A DNA stretch of 48,271 nt, from contig NZ_RQRT01000029.1 in NCBI RefSeq assembly GCF_004335005.1, positions 1-48,271 of the forward strand. The letters run 5' to 3'. Positions 1 through 9,018 of this stretch are shown here, in pieces (within the stretch, counting starts at the first letter, position 1; every line of letters starts with the position of its first letter). The notes under the pieces are model-generated. The model did not search any database. It saw only the letters and a list, made by a program, of their open reading frames with translations, and was not told where the DNA came from. The DNA comes from Paracoccus nototheniae (lineage in GTDB: Bacteria; Pseudomonadota; Alphaproteobacteria; Rhodobacterales; Rhodobacteraceae). The position numbers and the translations under genes are program-made.

Positions 1-71
1 GCACCTCTTGGGTTGAACGCCGGGCAGGCGGTCACATCCGCGTGCCCGGTTCTGACATAAAGGTGAAATGC

Positions 72-104
72 CCCGGCCCATGGGTGGGTTCCCCAAAGGC
101 CGGG
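72..104 (-). terminator. weak stem-loop downstream of gcvP
   Basis: The first 131 bases hold no convincing gene. Read on the minus strand, about 30 bases past the gcvP stop, the arms CCCGGCC and GGCCGGG can pair across a 19-base loop. Only a mixed T-containing stretch follows, not a clean T-run, so this is at best a weak terminator for the gcvTHP operon. Confidence 0.3.
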
Positions 105-131
105 ATTAAACAGACCATTACAGCAAACTGC

Positions 132-2969
132 CTATTCCGCGGCTTCGGCATAGGCCTCCAATGGCGGGCAGGTGCAGACCAGATTGCGGTCGCCATGGGC
201 ATTGTCGACGCGGCCCACGGGGGGCCAGTACTTGTCCACCCGGAACGCCCCCGGAGGGAAGCAGCCCTGTTCGCGGCTATAGGGGCGGTCCCAGTCCCGC
301 ACCAGATCCTCGACCGTATGCGGCGCATGGCGCATCGGGCTGTCGGCGGCACTGATGCGGCCCTCGGCCACCTCGGTGATCTCGGCCCGGATCGCCAGCA
401 GGGCGGTGATAAAGCGGTCGATCTCGGCCTTGGTCTCGGATTCCGTGGGTTCGACCATCAGCGTGCCGCTGACCGGCCAGCTCATCGTGGGGGCGTGAAA
501 GCCGTTGTCGATCAGGCGCTTGGCGATGTCATCGACGGTCACGCCATGTTCGGCAAAGGGCCGCGTGTCGATGATGCATTCATGCGCGACCCGGCCCCGG
601 TTGCCCATGAACAGGATCGGATAGGCCCCGGCCAGCCGCGCCGCGATGTAATTCGCGTTCAGGATCGCCACCCGCGTCGCCTGCGTCAGCCCCTCACCGC
701 CCATCATCAGGCAATAGGCCCAGCTGATCAGCAGGATCGAGGCGCTACCATAGGGCGCCGCACTGACCGCCCCGCTGTCGGCATCGCGCGGATCGCCGGG
801 CAGGAAGGGCGCCAGATGCGCCTTGACCCCGATCGGCCCCATGCCGGGCCCGCCGCCGCCATGCGGGATGGCAAAGGTCTTGTGCAGGTTCATGTGGCTG
901 ACATCGCCGCCGATCTCTCCGGGTTTCACCAGACCGACCAGCGCGTTCATGTTCGCCCCGTCGATATAGACCTGACCGCCATGCTGATGGGTGATGTCGC
1001 AGACCTGCCGCACGGTATCTTCGAACACCCCATGCGTGCTGGGATAGGTGATCATCACCGCTGCCAGCCGATCACCCGCCTTGGCCGCCTTGTCGGCGAA
1101 ATCCTCCAGATCGATATCGCCATTGGGCGCGGATTTCACCACCAAGACCTGCATTCCGCACATCTGCGCGCTGGCCGGGTTGGTGCCATGCGCCGACACG
1201 GGGATCAGACAGATATCGCGGGTCTCGCCGCGACTGCGGTGATAGGCGGCGATGGTCAGCAGCCCCGCATATTCCCCCTGCGCGCCGCTGTTCGGCTGCA
1301 TGGAAAACGCCTCGTATCCGGTGATCACGCACAGCTTGTCGGTCAGATCGGCAATCGCCTCGTGATAGCCCGCCGCCTGATCATGGGGAGCAAAGGGATG
1401 CAGCGCCCCGAATTCGGGCCAGGTGATCGGCATCATCTCGGCCGCGGCATTCAGCTTCATCGTGCAGCTGCCAAGCGGGATCATCGCCCGGTCCAGCGCC
1501 AGATCCCGGTCCGAAAGCCGCCGCATGTACCGCATCATCTCGGATTCCGCGCGGTTCATGTGAAAGACCGGATGGGTCAGGTAATCACTCTCGCGCAGCA
1601 GAGCCTCGGGGATGGCCGGCGCCATGGCCTGCCCGGCCATATCGGTGATCCCGAACGCATCCAGCAGCCGGGTGATCACCCCGGCATCGGTCGTCTCGTC
1701 CACGCTGATGCCGACGCGATCGCGGCCGACCTTGCGCAGATTGATGCCGCGATGCCGGGCGGCGGCCATGATGCCCTGCTGTCCCACGCCCACCTTGACG
1801 GTGATCGTGTCAAAGAACGCCTGCGGCGCCACCTCGGCCCCCGCCGCGCGCAGCGCATCCGCGATCGTCACCGCATGCAGATGCACCCGCTGCGCGATGG
1901 CGCGCAGACCCACGGGGCCGTGAAAGACCGCATAGAACCCCGCCATGACCGCCAGCAGCGCCTGCGCGGTGCAGACATTGCTGGTCGCCTTCTCGCGCCG
2001 GATATGCTGCTCGCGCGTCTGCAAGGCCAGCCGCAGCGCCGGGTTGCCGGAACTGTCGATGCTGACGCCCACGATGCGCCCCGGCATCGCCCGCTTCAGC
2101 CCGTCGCGACAGGACATGAACCCCGCATGAGGACCACCATACCCCATCGGCACCCCGAACCGCTGCGCGCTGCCCACGGCGATGTCCGCCCCCATCGCGC
2201 CGGGCTCCTTCAGCAGGCACAGGGCCAGCAGGTCGGTCGCCACCACCGCCAGCGCTCCGGCGGCATGCAGCGCCTCGATCTCGGGCGTCAGGTCGCGGAT
2301 ATGGCCAAAGGTGCCGGGATATTGAAAGATCGCGCCAAAGACCTGGGTCGCCACCAGATCGTCGATGGATCCGGTGATCACGCGGATGCCCAAAGGCGCC
2401 GCCCGCGTCTCGATCACGGAAATCGTCTGCGGATGCAGATCATGGGCCACGAAGAACGCATCCGCCTTGGACTTCGACTGCCGCCGCGCCATCGCCATCG
2501 CCTCGGCCGCCGCCGTCGCCTCGTCCAGCAGGGACGCATTCGCCACCGGCAGCCCGGTCAGATCCGCCACCATGGTCTGGAAATTCAGCAGCGCCTCCAG
2601 CCGCCCCTGCGCGATCTCGGGCTGATAGGGGGTATAGGCCGTGTACCAGGCCGGATTCTCCAGAATGTTGCGTTGGATGGCGGGCGGGGTGACGGTCCCG
2701 TAGTAACCCTGCCCGATCAGGCTGGTCATCACCCGGTTCTTGGCCGCGACCTCTTTCATCCGCGCCAGCAGCCCGGCTTCGGACAAGGCGGGCCAGTCCA
2801 GCCGGTCCGCCTGCCGGATCGCGGCAGGCACGGTCTGTTCGATCAGCTGATCAAGGCTGTCGGCGCCCACCGCCGCCAGCATCTGGTCCATCTCGGACGG
2901 AGACGGCCCGATATGGCGCCGGTTGGCAAAATCATCGGGGTTGTAATCGGTCGGGGTCCAGCGGCTCAT
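132..2969 (-). CDS. gcvP: glycine dehydrogenase (decarboxylating), P-protein
   Basis: This is the P-protein of the glycine cleavage system, which decarboxylates glycine with pyridoxal phosphate and passes the aminomethyl group to lipoyl-GcvH. The 945-residue product is the single-chain form, with an N-terminal half (opening [10 protein letters not shown]) and a C-terminal half. The PLP-lysine segment is visible as [21 protein letters not shown], and the conserved [10 protein letters not shown] motif marks the second half. The start is preceded by GGAG at good spacing. It is the last gene of gcvT-gcvH-gcvP. The 116 bases between gcvH and gcvP hold a hairpin/GGATATTT repeat instead of close coupling. 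Expression should follow the glycine riboswitch ahead of gcvT. Length and motifs are normal for the family. Confidence 0.97.
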   Translation of the reverse strand: MSRWTPTDYNPDDFANRRHIGPSPSEMDQMLAAVGADSLDQLIEQTVPAAIRQADRLDWPALSEAGLLARMKEVAAKNRVMTSLIGQGYYGTVTPPAIQRNILENPAWYTAYTPYQPEIAQGRLEALLNFQTMVADLTGLPVANASLLDEATAAAEAMAMARRQSKSKADAFFVAHDLHPQTISVIETRAAPLGIRVITGSIDDLVATQVFGAIFQYPGTFGHIRDLTPEIEALHAAGALAVVATDLLALCLLKEPGAMGADIAVGSAQRFGVPMGYGGPHAGFMSCRDGLKRAMPGRIVGVSIDSSGNPALRLALQTREQHIRREKATSNVCTAQALLAVMAGFYAVFHGPVGLRAIAQRVHLHAVTIADALRAAGAEVAPQAFFDTITVKVGVGQQGIMAAARHRGINLRKVGRDRVGISVDETTDAGVITRLLDAFGITDMAGQAMAPAIPEALLRESDYLTHPVFHMNRAESEMMRYMRRLSDRDLALDRAMIPLGSCTMKLNAAAEMMPITWPEFGALHPFAPHDQAAGYHEAIADLTDKLCVITGYEAFSMQPNSGAQGEYAGLLTIAAYHRSRGETRDICLIPVSAHGTNPASAQMCGMQVLVVKSAPNGDIDLEDFADKAAKAGDRLAAVMITYPSTHGVFEDTVRQVCDITHQHGGQVYIDGANMNALVGLVKPGEIGGDVSHMNLHKTFAIPHGGGGPGMGPIGVKAHLAPFLPGDPRDADSGAVSAAPYGSASILLISWAYCLMMGGEGLTQATRVAILNANYIAARLAGAYPILFMGNRGRVAHECIIDTRPFAEHGVTVDDIAKRLIDNGFHAPTMSWPVSGTLMVEPTESETKAEIDRFITALLAIRAEITEVAEGRISAADSPMRHAPHTVEDLVRDWDRPYSREQGCFPPGAFRVDKYWPPVGRVDNAHGDRNLVCTCPPLEAYAEAAE

Positions 2970-3000
2970 CCGTCACTCCATCCAGGCAGCACCCCTCTCG

Positions 3001-3058
3001 GGCCTGCTTTGGTCCAGAAATATCCTCGGGGGGTCCGGGGGGCGAAGCGCCCCCGGCC
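3001..3058 (-). repeat. composite hairpin/GGATATTT repeat, copy A
   Basis: On the minus strand this 3' flank of gcvH has a C/G-rich hairpin (GGGGGCG, short loop, CGCCCCC), then a C-run, then GAGGATATTTCTGGACCAAA. The same layout recurs at 6727-6895 (two inverted copies) and 8967-9018. It lies between gcvH and gcvP, so it may act as an intercistronic processing, stabilising or attenuating structure. The function is not established from sequence. Confidence 0.6.
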
Positions 3059-3085
3059 TGTCGCCGGGCAGGGCCCGGCAACGCA

Positions 3086-3445
3086 TCAGTCCACCAGCGC
3101 CCGATAGGCCGCCTCATCCATGAACCCGTCCATCGCGCCCGCATCGGCAGGCTTCAGGCGGAAAAACCACGCGGTCATCGGATCGCCGTTCACATCGCCG
3201 GGGTTGTCGGCCAGCGCCGCGTTCACCGCCGTGATCACCCCCGCCACCGGTGCGGTGATGTCGCTGGCCGCCTTGACGCTTTCGATCACGACGATCTCTT
3301 CGCCAGCCGTGACCTCGCGCCCCTCGTCGGGCAACTCGATGAACACGACATCGCCCAGCTGTTCGCTGGCATGCTTGGTGACGCCCACGACGATCTCGTC
3401 GCCCTCGGCGCGCAGCCATTCGTGATCTTCGGTGTATTTCAGCAT
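3086..3445 (-). CDS. gcvH: glycine cleavage system H protein
   Basis: This is the lipoyl carrier of the glycine cleavage complex. It shuttles the aminomethyl group between GcvP, GcvT and dihydrolipoamide dehydrogenase. The start at MLKYTEDHEWL gives 119 residues, the usual size. An in-frame upstream start would add 17 residues unrelated to the family. The lipoylation lysine sits in the motif VVIESVKAASDI. The gene lies 11 bases after gcvT and is followed on the same strand by gcvP, so it belongs to one operon under the glycine riboswitch. Confidence 0.96.
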   Translation of the reverse strand: MLKYTEDHEWLRAEGDEIVVGVTKHASEQLGDVVFIELPDEGREVTAGEEIVVIESVKAASDITAPVAGVITAVNAALADNPGDVNGDPMTAWFFRLKPADAGAMDGFMDEAAYRALVD

Positions 3446-3456
3446 GAAGACGCTCC

Positions 3457-4578
3457 TCAGCGTTTGTAGGATGGGGAAACGAAGGGCAGGGCGCACAGGG
3501 TCACCGGGATGCGCTTGCCGCGCAGCTCGGCCCAGACCTGATCGCCCTCGGCCAGATCGACCGGCAGCCGCGCCATGGCGACCGGCCCGCCGATCGTCGG
3601 CCCGAACCCGCCCGAGGTGACATGACCGATGGCCTCGCCGCCCTCGGCTGCGGCAAAGATCGCCACACCCTCGCGGATCGGGGCGCGGCCCTCGGGGCGC
3701 AGGCCCCGGCGCAAGGTTGCAGGGGTGCCCAGCTCGGGAAGAATCACATCGGCGCCGGGAAACCCGCCTGCCCGCGCGCCGCCTGCGCGGCGAACCTTGG
3801 GGATTGACCAGCCCAGGGCCGCCTGCGCGGGGGTCACCGACCCGTCCATGTCATGGCCATAAAGCGGCATCCCGGCCTCCAGCCGCAGGCTGTCGCGCGC
3901 GCCAAGGCCGATGGGCGCCACCTCAGGGTGGCCCAGCAGCGCACGGGCAAAGGCGTCCAGCCGTGCCTCGGGGACCGAGATCTCGAACCCGTCCTCGCCT
4001 GTATAGCCCGACCGGGACACCCACAGATCGGCGCCATCCCAGTCCAGAATGCGGCTGTCCATGAAGCGCATGTCATCCACGCCGGGCACCAGCCGCGCCA
4101 GCACCGTGGCGGCCAGGGGCCCCTGCAGGGCCAGCAATCCGCGATCGGTCACCGGGGTCACCCGGACCCCGGCCAGCCCCTGCAGATGCGCGATATCCTG
4201 CGTCACGCAGGCCGCATTCACGACCAGCAGGAAATGATCGCCCCGGTTGGCAAACATCAGATCGTCCAGAATTCCGCCCTGTTCGTTGGTCAACAGCCCA
4301 TAGCGCTGTCGCCCCGGCGCCAGACCCATCGCATCGGTGGGGATCAGCGTTTCCAGCGCGGCGGCGGCGGTCGCGACCTGCCCGTCATCGGCGGTGACCA
4401 GCACCTGCCCCATATGGCTGACATCGAACAGGCCGGCCTGGGACCGCGTGTGCAGATGTTCGGCCATGACGCCCATCGGGAATTGCACGGGCATCTGCCA
4501 GCCTGCAAAGGGCACCATCCGGGCGCCCAGTTCGACGTGAAGATCGTAAAGTCCGGTTCGGCGGGTCTCGTCGGCCAT
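3457..4578 (-). CDS. gcvT: aminomethyltransferase, T-protein
   Basis: GcvT transfers the methylene group from aminomethyl-GcvH to tetrahydrofolate and releases ammonia. The 373-residue protein begins MADETRRTGLYDLHVELGARM and carries typical T-protein motifs: PFAGWQMPVQF near the N-terminus, DVSHMGQ around residue 50, and SGYTGEDGFEISVP in the middle. A strong AGGAGG lies just upstream of the ATG. It is the first gene of gcvT-gcvH-gcvP. Its leader of roughly 250 bases contains two glycine aptamers, so glycine is expected to switch the operon on. Confidence 0.97.
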   Translation of the reverse strand: MADETRRTGLYDLHVELGARMVPFAGWQMPVQFPMGVMAEHLHTRSQAGLFDVSHMGQVLVTADDGQVATAAAALETLIPTDAMGLAPGRQRYGLLTNEQGGILDDLMFANRGDHFLLVVNAACVTQDIAHLQGLAGVRVTPVTDRGLLALQGPLAATVLARLVPGVDDMRFMDSRILDWDGADLWVSRSGYTGEDGFEISVPEARLDAFARALLGHPEVAPIGLGARDSLRLEAGMPLYGHDMDGSVTPAQAALGWSIPKVRRAGGARAGGFPGADVILPELGTPATLRRGLRPEGRAPIREGVAIFAAAEGGEAIGHVTSGGFGPTIGGPVAMARLPVDLAEGDQVWAELRGKRIPVTLCALPFVSPSYKR

Positions 4579-4664
4579 GGGGCCTCCTGCGGTTCAGCCG
4601 GACAGCCGGCATCGGTTGGACGGGGAATGCCCCGCACGTCGATGCCCCCTCTGTCCTTGCCCGC

Positions 4665-4825
4665 CGCCGTCATCCGGTCTGTGGGCGCCTGAGATCGTTA
4701 TCCCTTCGGCGGGCCTTGCGGCCACTCTCCAGAGTTCTTGGGGAAAACGGTCCTTTTGCCTGAGAGCTTGCCGGGGCGGCTTCTCCTTCGGCCCCGGCGC
4801 GATGGCCGATGTCTCCCGAATTCCT
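4665..4825 (-). ncRNA. tandem glycine riboswitch (gcvT leader)
   Basis: Two adjacent glycine aptamers are read on the minus strand. Aptamer 1 (about 4742-4825) has CGGGAGAC at its 5' side, GCCGAAGGAGAAGCC in the middle, and CTCTCAGGCAAAAGGACCG at its 3' side. Aptamer 2 (about 4668-4738) has CTGGAGAG, GCCGAAGGGATAACG and the shorter ATCTCAGGCGCC. These match the family cores GGAGAG, CCGAAGG and CTCAGGCAAAAGGACNG, and the paired layout with a short linker is typical. The element lies 87 bases upstream of gcvT. From family knowledge, glycine binding turns expression on, allowing use of excess glycine. Confidence 0.95.
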
Positions 4826-4832
4826 GCCCTTG

Positions 4833-4861
4833 GTGCTAGCCGCAGGCTTGCCCCAAGGCAA
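4833..4861 (-). promoter_or_regulatory. putative sigma-70 promoter for the glycine riboswitch and gcvTHP
   Basis: On the minus strand TTGCCT (4856-4861) and TAGCAC (4833-4838) are separated by 17 bases. They lie just upstream of the first aptamer, so transcription would begin at its edge. The -10 is imperfect. The call rests on spacing and position. Confidence 0.45.
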
Positions 4862-4981
4862 GACCTTTGTCGCAGCACGGCAGGACGGGAAAGGCCCCTG
4901 CACGGACCTTCGGCAGCCCGGCCCGTTGACAGGCGTGGGGCCGCGCTTCATCGTCGGACACGACCTCGTGAAAGGCCCGAC

Positions 4982-6724
4982 ATGCCGCCCAAGTTCTTCC
5001 AGATCGGCTTCAACAAATGCGGCACGACCTTTATCGCCCAACTGTTCGACATGAACGGCATCCCCGCCGCCCATTGGCTGGAAGGCGCGCTGGCCGAGGA
5101 TATTGCCTATGCCAAGCTGACCGGGGGCAAGCCGCTGGCGCGCTGGTCCGACCAGATCACCGCCTTTACCGACATGGAATCGGTCCGTTTTCTGAACATG
5201 CCGGTGATCGAGGCGTTCAAGGAATACGCCCTGCTGGACCAGCATTATCCCGGCGCTGTCTTTCTGCTGAACACGCGGCAGGTCGAGGATTGGGTCGTCA
5301 GCCGCTATCTGCATCGCGGCGGCGCCTATGCGCGCAGCTATGCGATGTCTCTGGGCGTCGCATTGGGCGATCTGGCCGACATCTGGGCCGAGGACTGGGC
5401 TGACCATCTGGACGGCGTGCGTGCCCACTTTGGGACGCGCCCCGAATTCATCGAGATCGACATCGACGAGGCCACGCCCGAGGATTACCGCCGCGCCCTT
5501 GCGCCCTGGTATGATCTGGCCCAGGTGCCCGCCATGCCCGGCAAGGCGGTCAGGCTGGCCCGGCAAAGCAACCTGCCCCGCGTGGCGCGCATGCTGGAGG
5601 TTCCGCTGCCCGGCGCCGGGATCGGCGCGGCGCGGCGCGCCCGGCTGGCCGACCGGCTGGCCCGCCACGCCGCCCCCGCCCGGATCAGCGCCCAAGCGCG
5701 CACCGATCAGCCCCCGACGACGGATGCGCTGTGCCTCGATCTGGCCCGGGGCGAATTGCTTGGCGCGGATGGCACGGCCATGCCGGTCACGCGGGGGACG
5801 GACGGAAAGTTCTATCTGGACGCGCAACGCCCCGGCCTGCTGCGCGTGGCCGCCGTGGCCAATGACATCGCCGAGGTGACCGACAAGGGCATCTATTGGC
5901 TGGACATGCGCCCGGCCTGCCTGTCCGGCAGCGGGCCCGAACATCCGACCGGCGGGCCGCTGATCGCCGGGCTGCGCCGCAAGGGCGCACAGGATCTGTT
6001 CCTCTGGCCCGCCCCATGGCTGCACCGGATCGGAAACGAGGGCTTTCCCGGCGCGCCCCGTGGTCCCGATCCGGTCTGGGCTTTGCGTGCGGATGTGGCG
6101 CTCTGGCGGGGCGGTCTGTCCGGCCATGCCCCGAACAGCCCCCTGACAGCCGAGGCCGCGATCACCGCCCTTCTGTCCAGGCCACCCGAATCCGCTGCTT
6201 TTCGACGCGCCGCCGAGGCGCTGCCGCAGACCCCCCGTTGGCGATTTCTGGCCGCCCATTCCGGCGCGACCCAATCCGGCACGGCCGCGCCGGTGACGGA
6301 TCTGGCCCTGACCCCCGATCCGCGCCTGACCAAGTCCCTTGCCCGGGCCAGCCTGACAGCCCCCGCGCCGCTTTCCCCGCCGCCCGCCATCGCGCCGCGC
6401 TATGCGATCTGCCTTGGCGGCTCCGAAGGCGATGCCGATTTCCTGACATTGGCCCACAGCCATGCCGTGGTGCTGAAGGAAGAGGACGGGTGGGAAAGCT
6501 TCATCACCCCGATCTTTCGCCCCTGGTCGCATTACATCCCGCTGGCCCCCGGCGCCACCGACCTGACTGATCGTCTGACCTGGGCCCGCGCCAATCCGGA
6601 TGCCTGCCAGCAGATGTCCGAACGCGCGCGCCGGCTGTGCGAGGGGCTGGCCGATCCCGCCGGGCGACGCCTGCATCTGGCGCAAGTGCTGTCGGATTAT
6701 CGGGACGCGACCGGACAGGCGTGA
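4982..6724 (+). CDS. sulfotransferase-like / GT90-like glycosyltransferase fusion protein
   Basis: This 580-residue protein appears to join two enzyme modules. Residues 1-220 resemble P-loop sulfotransferases: FFQIGFNKCGTTFIAQLF at 5-22 fits the 5'-phosphosulfate loop, and FLLNTRQVEDWVVSRY near 95-110 fits the 3'-phosphate region. The C-terminal 330 residues resemble family GT90 (CAP10-type) glycosyltransferases. Visible motifs are LWRGGLSG near 374-381, a Gly/Asp segment LGGSEGDADF near 478, and VVLKEEDGWESFITP followed by RPWSHYIPL near 496-521. I chose the start at MPPKFFQIGF because the P-loop normally lies at the very N-terminus. The gene is divergent from the gcv operon and convergent with the ABC ATPase gene. 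A role in modifying surface polysaccharide or another glycan is likely from the families, but donor, acceptor and activity are unknown. Confidence 0.7.
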   Translation: MPPKFFQIGFNKCGTTFIAQLFDMNGIPAAHWLEGALAEDIAYAKLTGGKPLARWSDQITAFTDMESVRFLNMPVIEAFKEYALLDQHYPGAVFLLNTRQVEDWVVSRYLHRGGAYARSYAMSLGVALGDLADIWAEDWADHLDGVRAHFGTRPEFIEIDIDEATPEDYRRALAPWYDLAQVPAMPGKAVRLARQSNLPRVARMLEVPLPGAGIGAARRARLADRLARHAAPARISAQARTDQPPTTDALCLDLARGELLGADGTAMPVTRGTDGKFYLDAQRPGLLRVAAVANDIAEVTDKGIYWLDMRPACLSGSGPEHPTGGPLIAGLRRKGAQDLFLWPAPWLHRIGNEGFPGAPRGPDPVWALRADVALWRGGLSGHAPNSPLTAEAAITALLSRPPESAAFRRAAEALPQTPRWRFLAAHSGATQSGTAAPVTDLALTPDPRLTKSLARASLTAPAPLSPPPAIAPRYAICLGGSEGDADFLTLAHSHAVVLKEEDGWESFITPIFRPWSHYIPLAPGATDLTDRLTWARANPDACQQMSERARRLCEGLADPAGRRLHLAQVLSDYRDATGQA

Positions 6725-6726
6725 TG

Positions 6727-6895
6727 CGCCGCAAGGGGGGGGCTGCCCGCCCCCGTCGTGGCAGGCCACGACTCCCCCGGGGATATTTCCGCCAAGATGA
6801 AATGACGCCGGCAGGGCCTTTCATCTTGGCGGAAATATCCTGCGGGGGGAGGCGCGCTTGCGCGGCGGGGGGCGCAAGGCCCCCCCTTGCGGCGG
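6727..6895. repeat. composite hairpin/GGATATTT repeat, two inverted copies (B and B')
   Basis: This lies between two convergent genes. Positions 6781-6802 and 6819-6840 are 22-base arms that are perfect reverse complements around a 16-base loop. Each arm begins GGATATTTCCGCCAAGATGA on its own strand. Outside the arms are a perfect 7-bp hairpin (GTCGTGG/CCACGAC, 6755-6772) and G/C-run hairpins on both sides. On each strand the copy follows the 3' end of the gene on that strand, so a bidirectional terminator or 3'-end stabiliser is plausible. Only a run of three A/T bases closes the stem, so it is not a classic T-tailed terminator. Confidence 0.65.
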
Positions 6896-6903
6896 CAGGG
6901 TTG

Positions 6904-8007
6904 TCAGGGGCGCGGAAAGACAAAGACGCGGTCGCGCCGCAGCATCAGCCACATGGGCGTGCCGGGGGGCGGCAGAAAGACGCCCGGCACGGTGGCGTTC
7001 AGGGTGATGGCGCCCGCATCCGTGGCGAATTCGACCAGCGAATCGCGGCCCAGATAGCGGGCGCGGATGACGCGGGCGCGCGCGGCGCTGCCGTTTTCGG
7101 CGGTGGGGGCCGGGCCTTGGCCCGCGCGGTCGAAGTCGATCCTCAGATGCTGGGGACGGATGACGATATCGACCTCGGCGCCCTCGGGGATGCCGGGTGT
7201 CAGGAACTGCCCGAAGGGCGTGTCCGTCAGGGCGCCCTGAACGCGCCCGGTCAGCACATTGATGTCGCTGAAAAACCCTGCCGCCTGACGGTCCACCGGT
7301 GCGTTGTAAAGGTTGTAGGGCGCGCCCTGCTGGACGATCCGGCCCGCGCGCATCAGCAGGATCTGATCGGCCATGCGCATCGCCTCGAGCGGTTCGTGCG
7401 TGACCAGAAGGACGGCGGTGCCCTCGTCCTTCAGCAGGGCCAGCGTCTCGTCGCGGATGCCGTCGCGCAGGCGCTCGTCGAGGCCCGAGAAGGGTTCGTC
7501 CATCAAGAGGACGCGGGGCCGGGGCGCCAGCGCGCGGGCCAGGGCCACGCGTTGCTGTTCGCCCCCCGACAGCTCGTGCGGATAGCTGTCGATATGGCGC
7601 GACATGTGCACCCGTTCGAGCAGCGCGCCGACGCGGTCCCGGTTGGCCTTGAAGCCGCCGGGCAGGCCGAAGGCCACATTGTCGCGCACCGACAGATGCG
7701 GGAACAGCGCGAAATCCTGAAACATCAGGCCGATGGCCCGCCGTTCGGGCGGGATGCGAAAGCTGGTATCGCAGATCAGCTGGCCATCGACGAAGATGCG
7801 CCCATGATCCTGCATGTCCACCCCGGCGATGATCCGCAACGTGGTCGACTTACCGCAGCCCGAGGGGCCCAGCAGGCAGGCGACCTCGCCCGCCGCGATG
7901 TCGAAGCTGACATCATCGACCACCGGCACGCCGTCGAAGCTGCGCGTCAGCCGGTCCACCTGCAATCTGGAGGCTGCGGTCGGGGATGTCGTCACGATGC
8001 GGGCCAA
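6904..8007 (-). CDS. ABC transporter ATP-binding protein, FbpC-like
   Basis: This 367-residue ATPase has Walker A GPSGCGKST near 49-57, signature LSGGEQQRVALARAL, and Walker B RVLLMDEPFSGLD, followed by a C-terminal TOBE-like regulatory region with IRPQHLRID. That layout matches the FbpC/PotA group, which energises uptake of ferric iron, polyamines or similar solutes. No permease or binding-protein gene is adjacent, so the substrate cannot be read from context. The reading frame begins with TTG at 8007 and a GTG at 7995 (MTTSPTAASRLQ) is an equally plausible start. No ATG is available near the N-terminus. Its 3' end meets the inverted repeat between it and the convergent fusion gene. Confidence 0.88.
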   Translation of the reverse strand: MARIVTTSPTAASRLQVDRLTRSFDGVPVVDDVSFDIAAGEVACLLGPSGCGKSTTLRIIAGVDMQDHGRIFVDGQLICDTSFRIPPERRAIGLMFQDFALFPHLSVRDNVAFGLPGGFKANRDRVGALLERVHMSRHIDSYPHELSGGEQQRVALARALAPRPRVLLMDEPFSGLDERLRDGIRDETLALLKDEGTAVLLVTHEPLEAMRMADQILLMRAGRIVQQGAPYNLYNAPVDRQAAGFFSDINVLTGRVQGALTDTPFGQFLTPGIPEGAEVDIVIRPQHLRIDFDRAGQGPAPTAENGSAARARVIRARYLGRDSLVEFATDAGAITLNATVPGVFLPPPGTPMWLMLRRDRVFVFPRP

Positions 8008-8101
8008 GCCTTTCGGTCGGGTTTTGCTTGGACCTAGCAGCGCGCGGGGCCACCCGCAACCGGGCGGGTCGCGGGCAGCACGCGGCGGCGGGTCGCGGCC
8101 G

Positions 8102-8881
8102 TCAGATCGTGACGTTCAGCGCGCCGCCGTCCAGAAGCACGTTCTGGCCCACGATGAATCGCGCCTGCTGGCTGCACAGAAACGCGCAGGTCGCGCCGAA
8201 ATCGGCCGCCGTGCCATAGCTGCCGGTGGGGATCGTGGCCTGACGTTGGGCGCGGGCCTCGTCCACGGTGATGCCCTTGGTCTTGGCCACGCCGCCGTCC
8301 AGGCTGTCGGCGCGGTCGGTGGCGTGGATGCCCGGCAGCAGGTTGTTCACGCAGACGCCCTTGCCCGCCACCTGACGCGACATGCCCGCCACAAAGCCGG
8401 TCAGCCCGGTGCGCGCGGTGTTGGACAGCCCCAGAATGGCAATGGGCGCGCGGACCGAGCCCGAGGTGATGTTGACGACCCGGCCCCAGCCCCGGTCCAT
8501 CATGCCCGGCACCAGCGCCTGCATCAGCGCCACCGCCGACAGCATGTTGGCATCGATGGCGCGGATAAAGTCGTCGCGGCTCCAGTCCTGCCAGTTGCCC
8601 GGCGGCGGGCCGCCCGCATTGGTCACGAGAATATCGGCATGGCCCACGGCGTCGAGCACGCGGGCGCGACCCTCGGCGGTGGTGATGTCGGCGGCGACGG
8701 GGATGACCTCGACCCCGTAGGTTTCGGCGATCTCATGGGCGGTGCGGGTGATCTCGGCCTCGGTGCGGCTGTTGATGACCAGATTGACGCCTGCGGCGGC
8801 CAGCGCCTCGGCGCAGCCCCGGCCCAACCCCTTGGAGGCGGCGCAGACCAGTCCCCGTTTGCCCTTGATGCCCAGATCCAT
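8102..8881 (-). CDS. SDR-family oxidoreductase with non-canonical active site
   Basis: This 259-residue short-chain dehydrogenase has a Rossmann N-terminus with CAASKGLGRGCA (13-24), the NAG motif at 88-90 and a typical C-terminal LLDGGALNVTI. The usual Tyr-x3-Lys pair is replaced. In NITSGSVRAPIAILGLSNTARTG the Tyr position is Ser153 and the Lys position is Arg157. A BKR-like SDR subgroup with imperfect catalytic tetrads is known, and this protein fits that style, so it may be a divergent enzyme, not a typical 3-oxoacyl-ACP reductase. AGGAGG lies six bases upstream of the ATG. Substrate unknown. The gene is transcribed alone between the ABC ATPase and rpe. Confidence 0.85.
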   Translation of the reverse strand: MDLGIKGKRGLVCAASKGLGRGCAEALAAAGVNLVINSRTEAEITRTAHEIAETYGVEVIPVAADITTAEGRARVLDAVGHADILVTNAGGPPPGNWQDWSRDDFIRAIDANMLSAVALMQALVPGMMDRGWGRVVNITSGSVRAPIAILGLSNTARTGLTGFVAGMSRQVAGKGVCVNNLLPGIHATDRADSLDGGVAKTKGITVDEARAQRQATIPTGSYGTAADFGATCAFLCSQQARFIVGQNVLLDGGALNVTI

Positions 8882-8966
8882 CCTAACCTCCTGCTGTGTT
8901 CAGGCGCGCAGAAGACGCGGGGATGGCGGGATTGTCAAATGGAGGGAGCGGGGGCCAGCCGTTGGA

Positions 8967-9018
8967 GCGGGGGGCCGGCCCCCGCGACCCCCCGGGATAT
9001 TTCTAGACCAAAGCAGGA
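8967..9018 (+). repeat. composite hairpin/GGATATTT repeat, copy C
   Basis: On the plus strand a hairpin (GCGGGGG, GCCGG, CCCCCGC) is followed by GACCCCCC and GGGATATTTCTAGACCAAAG. It matches copy A closely after the core. It abuts the rpe stop codon, in inverted orientation relative to rpe. It sits at the 3' end of the cbb operon. Confidence 0.6.

Noticed and set aside
42..3107. Long plus-strand open frame over gcvP (about 1021 codons)
   Set aside because: It is antisense to a complete gcvP, is rich in Arg, His, Gly and Pro with no recognisable domain, and is the usual shadow of a high-GC gene.
4670..6769. Long minus-strand open frame opposite the fusion gene and across the glycine riboswitch
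   Set aside because: The riboswitch explains the conserved sequence there, and the rest is a Gly/Gln/Arg-rich shadow of the plus-strand gene.
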